From: an uncultured Blautia sp.
GTDB taxonomy: Bacteria; Bacillota; Clostridia; Lachnospirales; Lachnospiraceae
Reading direction: 5' to 3'
Assembly: GCA_937893675.1 (NCBI GenBank)
Contig: CALBGI010000033.1
Location: 1 to 64,000, forward strand
Length of the DNA stretch: 64,000 bases
Of the stretch, positions 62,081-64,000 are shown piece by piece. Under the pieces are notes generated by a model that saw nothing but the letters and a program-made list of their open reading frames with translations, made no database searches and had not been told where the DNA came from. How positions within the stretch are numbered: the stretch's first letter is position 1; each line of letters begins with the position of its first letter. The position numbers were made by a program, and so were the translations under genes.

Positions 62081-63361
62081 ATGAAAGGAAAAAGAGTTTT
62101 AGCCTTGGTAATGGCAACGATGATGACAGTGGGTGGTGTAGGAGCCACAACCGCTTCAGCAGCAGATGGTGAAGGTGTGACATTAACACTTTTTGGAAGT
62201 GCGAATGACCTTAATAAGCCATTTCTGGATCGCATCTTTGCTATGTATGAAGAAGAAACAGGAAATAAAATAGACATTCAGGGGATTGACACAGATAACT
62301 TTGATAATATTGCTTTGACAAAATTTCAAACAGGAGATGTACCGGATGTATTTATGACTTTCAGTGGACAGGAATTAGATCAGTATAATCCGGAAGAAAC
62401 CTTTGTGGACTTTTCAGATGCTGAGTGGGTGAGCGATGTGAGTGATCTTGTTTCCTCACAGATTGCCAGAAGAGGACATGTTTATGGAATTCCGTACGGA
62501 GAATGCTCTGTTTCGGGCTGCCTGTACAATAAGAAAATATTCGAAGAACAGAATCTGGAAGTACCTACCACACAGGAAGAATTTGATGAAGTCTGCCAGA
62601 AACTGCTCGATGCTGGAATTCAGCCTATTTATATGGGCGTAAAAGATGCATGGCCCATGTTCTATCAGTTTGGAATGGATCCGATTTTTGCAGATGAAGA
62701 GCTGTTGGAAAAATTAAATACAAATCAGATCACTTATGCAGAAATTCCGGAAATGAAAAGCATGCTGGAGTGGTTTAAAAATAGTGCGGACAAGGGCTAT
62801 TTTGGGAAAACTTACATGACAGATACCTGGGACTATTATGGAGAAGTCTTAGGAACAGGAGAAGCTGCGATGGCATTCCTGTGGGATACCTGGTTATATC
62901 AGAACTATGACAGTGAAGCATATGACTATACGGCAGAAGATTTCGGACTTATGCCAATTTTTATGGGAACTGCGGAAAAGGGTACATTTGAAGGGCCGAA
63001 TATCATTATGTTTACAGTTCCGAAAGAAGCAAAACATCTGGAAGAAGCACAGGAACTCATTGAATTTATGGGAAATCCGGATAATTACAATGCAGCCTTT
63101 GAAGGCGTAACCACGATGCCTGTATTTAAATCTATGACAACTATGGAGACGACACCTCAGTATGAAGAAAGCAAAGCGCTTATTGACGAAGTAGGAAACA
63201 GCTCAATTGCTGTAACGGAGATTCTGGGTTACTCTAATACAGAAGGAGCCAAATGCATCCAGGAGTTGTTGGTGGATAATATCGATGTGGATGAATGTCT
63301 GAAGATGATGGACGAAAGCAGAATTAAACTGTGTAAGGCTCAGCAGGTAGAAGGATTCTAA
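62081..63361 (+). CDS. Sugar ABC transporter substrate-binding protein (family 1)
   Basis: 426 residues. Signal peptide 1-28 (MKGKRVLALVMATMMTVGGV, then ASAADG) followed by a mature domain with TLTLFGSANDLNKPFLDRIF and PVFKSM. No lipobox cysteine is visible near the cleavage site, which is unusual for a Gram-positive binding protein. Family members bind oligosaccharides. The AGGAGGAAAC ribosome site is strong. The gene is AT-richer than the upstream operon. Confidence 0.9.
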   Translation: MKGKRVLALVMATMMTVGGVGATTASAADGEGVTLTLFGSANDLNKPFLDRIFAMYEEETGNKIDIQGIDTDNFDNIALTKFQTGDVPDVFMTFSGQELDQYNPEETFVDFSDAEWVSDVSDLVSSQIARRGHVYGIPYGECSVSGCLYNKKIFEEQNLEVPTTQEEFDEVCQKLLDAGIQPIYMGVKDAWPMFYQFGMDPIFADEELLEKLNTNQITYAEIPEMKSMLEWFKNSADKGYFGKTYMTDTWDYYGEVLGTGEAAMAFLWDTWLYQNYDSEAYDYTAEDFGLMPIFMGTAEKGTFEGPNIIMFTVPKEAKHLEEAQELIEFMGNPDNYNAAFEGVTTMPVFKSMTTMETTPQYEESKALIDEVGNSSIAVTEILGYSNTEGAKCIQELLVDNIDVDECLKMMDESRIKLCKAQQVEGF

Positions 63362-63373
63362 AGGAAGAAGAAA

Positions 63374-64000
63374 ATGAATAGAAAAAAAATCTATCCAACT
63401 TATATGATGGTAATTCCTTTAATTATTTTTGGATTATTTTTTGTGGTTCCTTCTACCATAGGATATCTGTACGCGTTTACAGACTGGAGTTCTTTTGTGT
63501 CCGATTTCAGCTTTGTCGGTCTTCAGAATTTTGTTGATGTTATGACAGAAAGGACGGTTCCCACTGCATTTGTGAATACTTTGATATTTGCAGTGTTAAA
63601 AACGGTTATTGTAACCGTCCTCGGCTTTGCGCTTGCACTTCCTTTAAACAGGAAATTGAAAACCACCAATGCACTTCGGACCGTTTATTTTATACCGGCA
63701 ATTTTGTCTTCTCTGATTGTAGGTCTGATTTTTAATGCGCTGTTTGGCGGCAGACATGGAGTGATAGATTCCATGCTTGCGTCTGTAGGTTTGGAAAATT
63801 TGAGCCTTCCATGGCTGGGAGAACGTTGGCCGGCAGTTTTTGTGATCAGTCTTGCAGAAATCTGGAGAAGCCTGGGAACCGCTTTGGTCATCACACTGGC
63901 GGGCCTGCAGTCTGTGCCGGATCCATACCTAGAAGCAGCGAAGGTGGACGGAGCTACAGGATGGCAGCTTTTTCGAAATATTACTCTTCCGTTAATTATG
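63374..64000 (+). CDS. Sugar ABC transporter permease (MalF/UgpA-like), partial
   Basis: At least 209 residues; the gene runs off the window. Membrane helices begin at about 10 (YMMVIPLIIFGLFFVVPSTI). AKVDGATGWQLFRNITLPLI near the end is the EAA loop that contacts the ATPase. It follows the binding protein by 12 bp and would be followed by a second permease in the usual layout. Confidence 0.92.
   Translation, partial: MNRKKIYPTYMMVIPLIIFGLFFVVPSTIGYLYAFTDWSSFVSDFSFVGLQNFVDVMTERTVPTAFVNTLIFAVLKTVIVTVLGFALALPLNRKLKTTNALRTVYFIPAILSSLIVGLIFNALFGGRHGVIDSMLASVGLENLSLPWLGERWPAVFVISLAEIWRSLGTALVITLAGLQSVPDPYLEAAKVDGATGWQLFRNITLPLIM

Overview
The window looks like chromosome of an anaerobic, low-to-mid GC Firmicute of the family Lachnospiraceae (Blautia-like or a related gut clostridium). 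This rests on gene content: a selenocysteine system with Sec-containing SelD, a formate dehydrogenase/[FeFe]-hydrogenase operon of the kind found in acetogens, a two-gene SufC-SufB system, a GGGtGRT/NifU-like pair, a TraX protein and strong AGGAGG-type ribosome binding sites. No rRNA, CRISPR array or complete insertion sequence was seen. The species is not determined.

Layout. 0-5.8 kb (+): a 5-oxoproline operon: Nramp-like transporter, pxpB, pxpC, biotin carrier protein, biotin carboxylase, pxpA. 5.8-8.6 kb (-): rfbA-rfbB-rfbD for dTDP-sugar synthesis (no rfbC), behind a MerR-type promoter and a MerR-methyltransferase gene. 10.0-10.2 kb: a MITE-like element with a 9-bp target duplication. 10.3-15 kb: a DUF3825-like protein, sufC-sufB, a membrane protein and a secreted repeat/serine-hydrolase protein. 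15.1-20.1 kb: a NitT/TauT-type ABC pair (-), queH, argH, asd. 20.1-27.4 kb: a structured leader, mobA-moeA-mobB, then fdhF (with an in-frame UGA = selenocysteine), two HycB-like ferredoxins and an [FeFe] hydrogenase, which matches a hydrogen-dependent CO2 reductase (HDCR). 27.5-31.4 kb: small accessory genes. 31.4-36.8 kb: TPP riboswitch and thiW-thiM-thiE-HAD-thiD-thiC. 36.8-43.4 kb: M23 peptidase and an agr-like quorum-sensing locus (A-C-D-B order) whose agrB runs into a zone of decaying genes. 43.4-49.6 kb: selB-selD-selA, tRNA-Sec on the other strand, fdhD, and a formate channel. 49.6-53.1 kb: topB, a left-handed beta-helix protein, an MBL hydrolase. 53.2-54.9 kb (-): GGGtGRT and NifU-like. 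55.2-62 kb: TraX, an EFR1 flavodoxin/ferredoxin, a Bce/Van-type two-component system with an ABC exporter. 62-64 kb: start of a sugar ABC transporter that continues past the window.

How the parts fit. The most coherent theme is selenium- and molybdenum/tungsten-dependent formate metabolism. mobA/moeA/mobB supply the guanylated pterin cofactor, fdhD activates the dehydrogenase, selA/selB/selC/selD decode its UGA codon (selD itself carries a UGA), FdhF-HycB-HycB-HydA would interconvert H2 + CO2 and formate, and the FNT channel would move formate across the membrane. The two halves lie about 16 kb apart (HDCR operon end to selB start). A second unusual theme is the pxp operon: its biotin carboxylase, biotin carrier and KipI/KipA homologues are together the parts of a urea-carboxylase-like enzyme, encoded as separate subunits.
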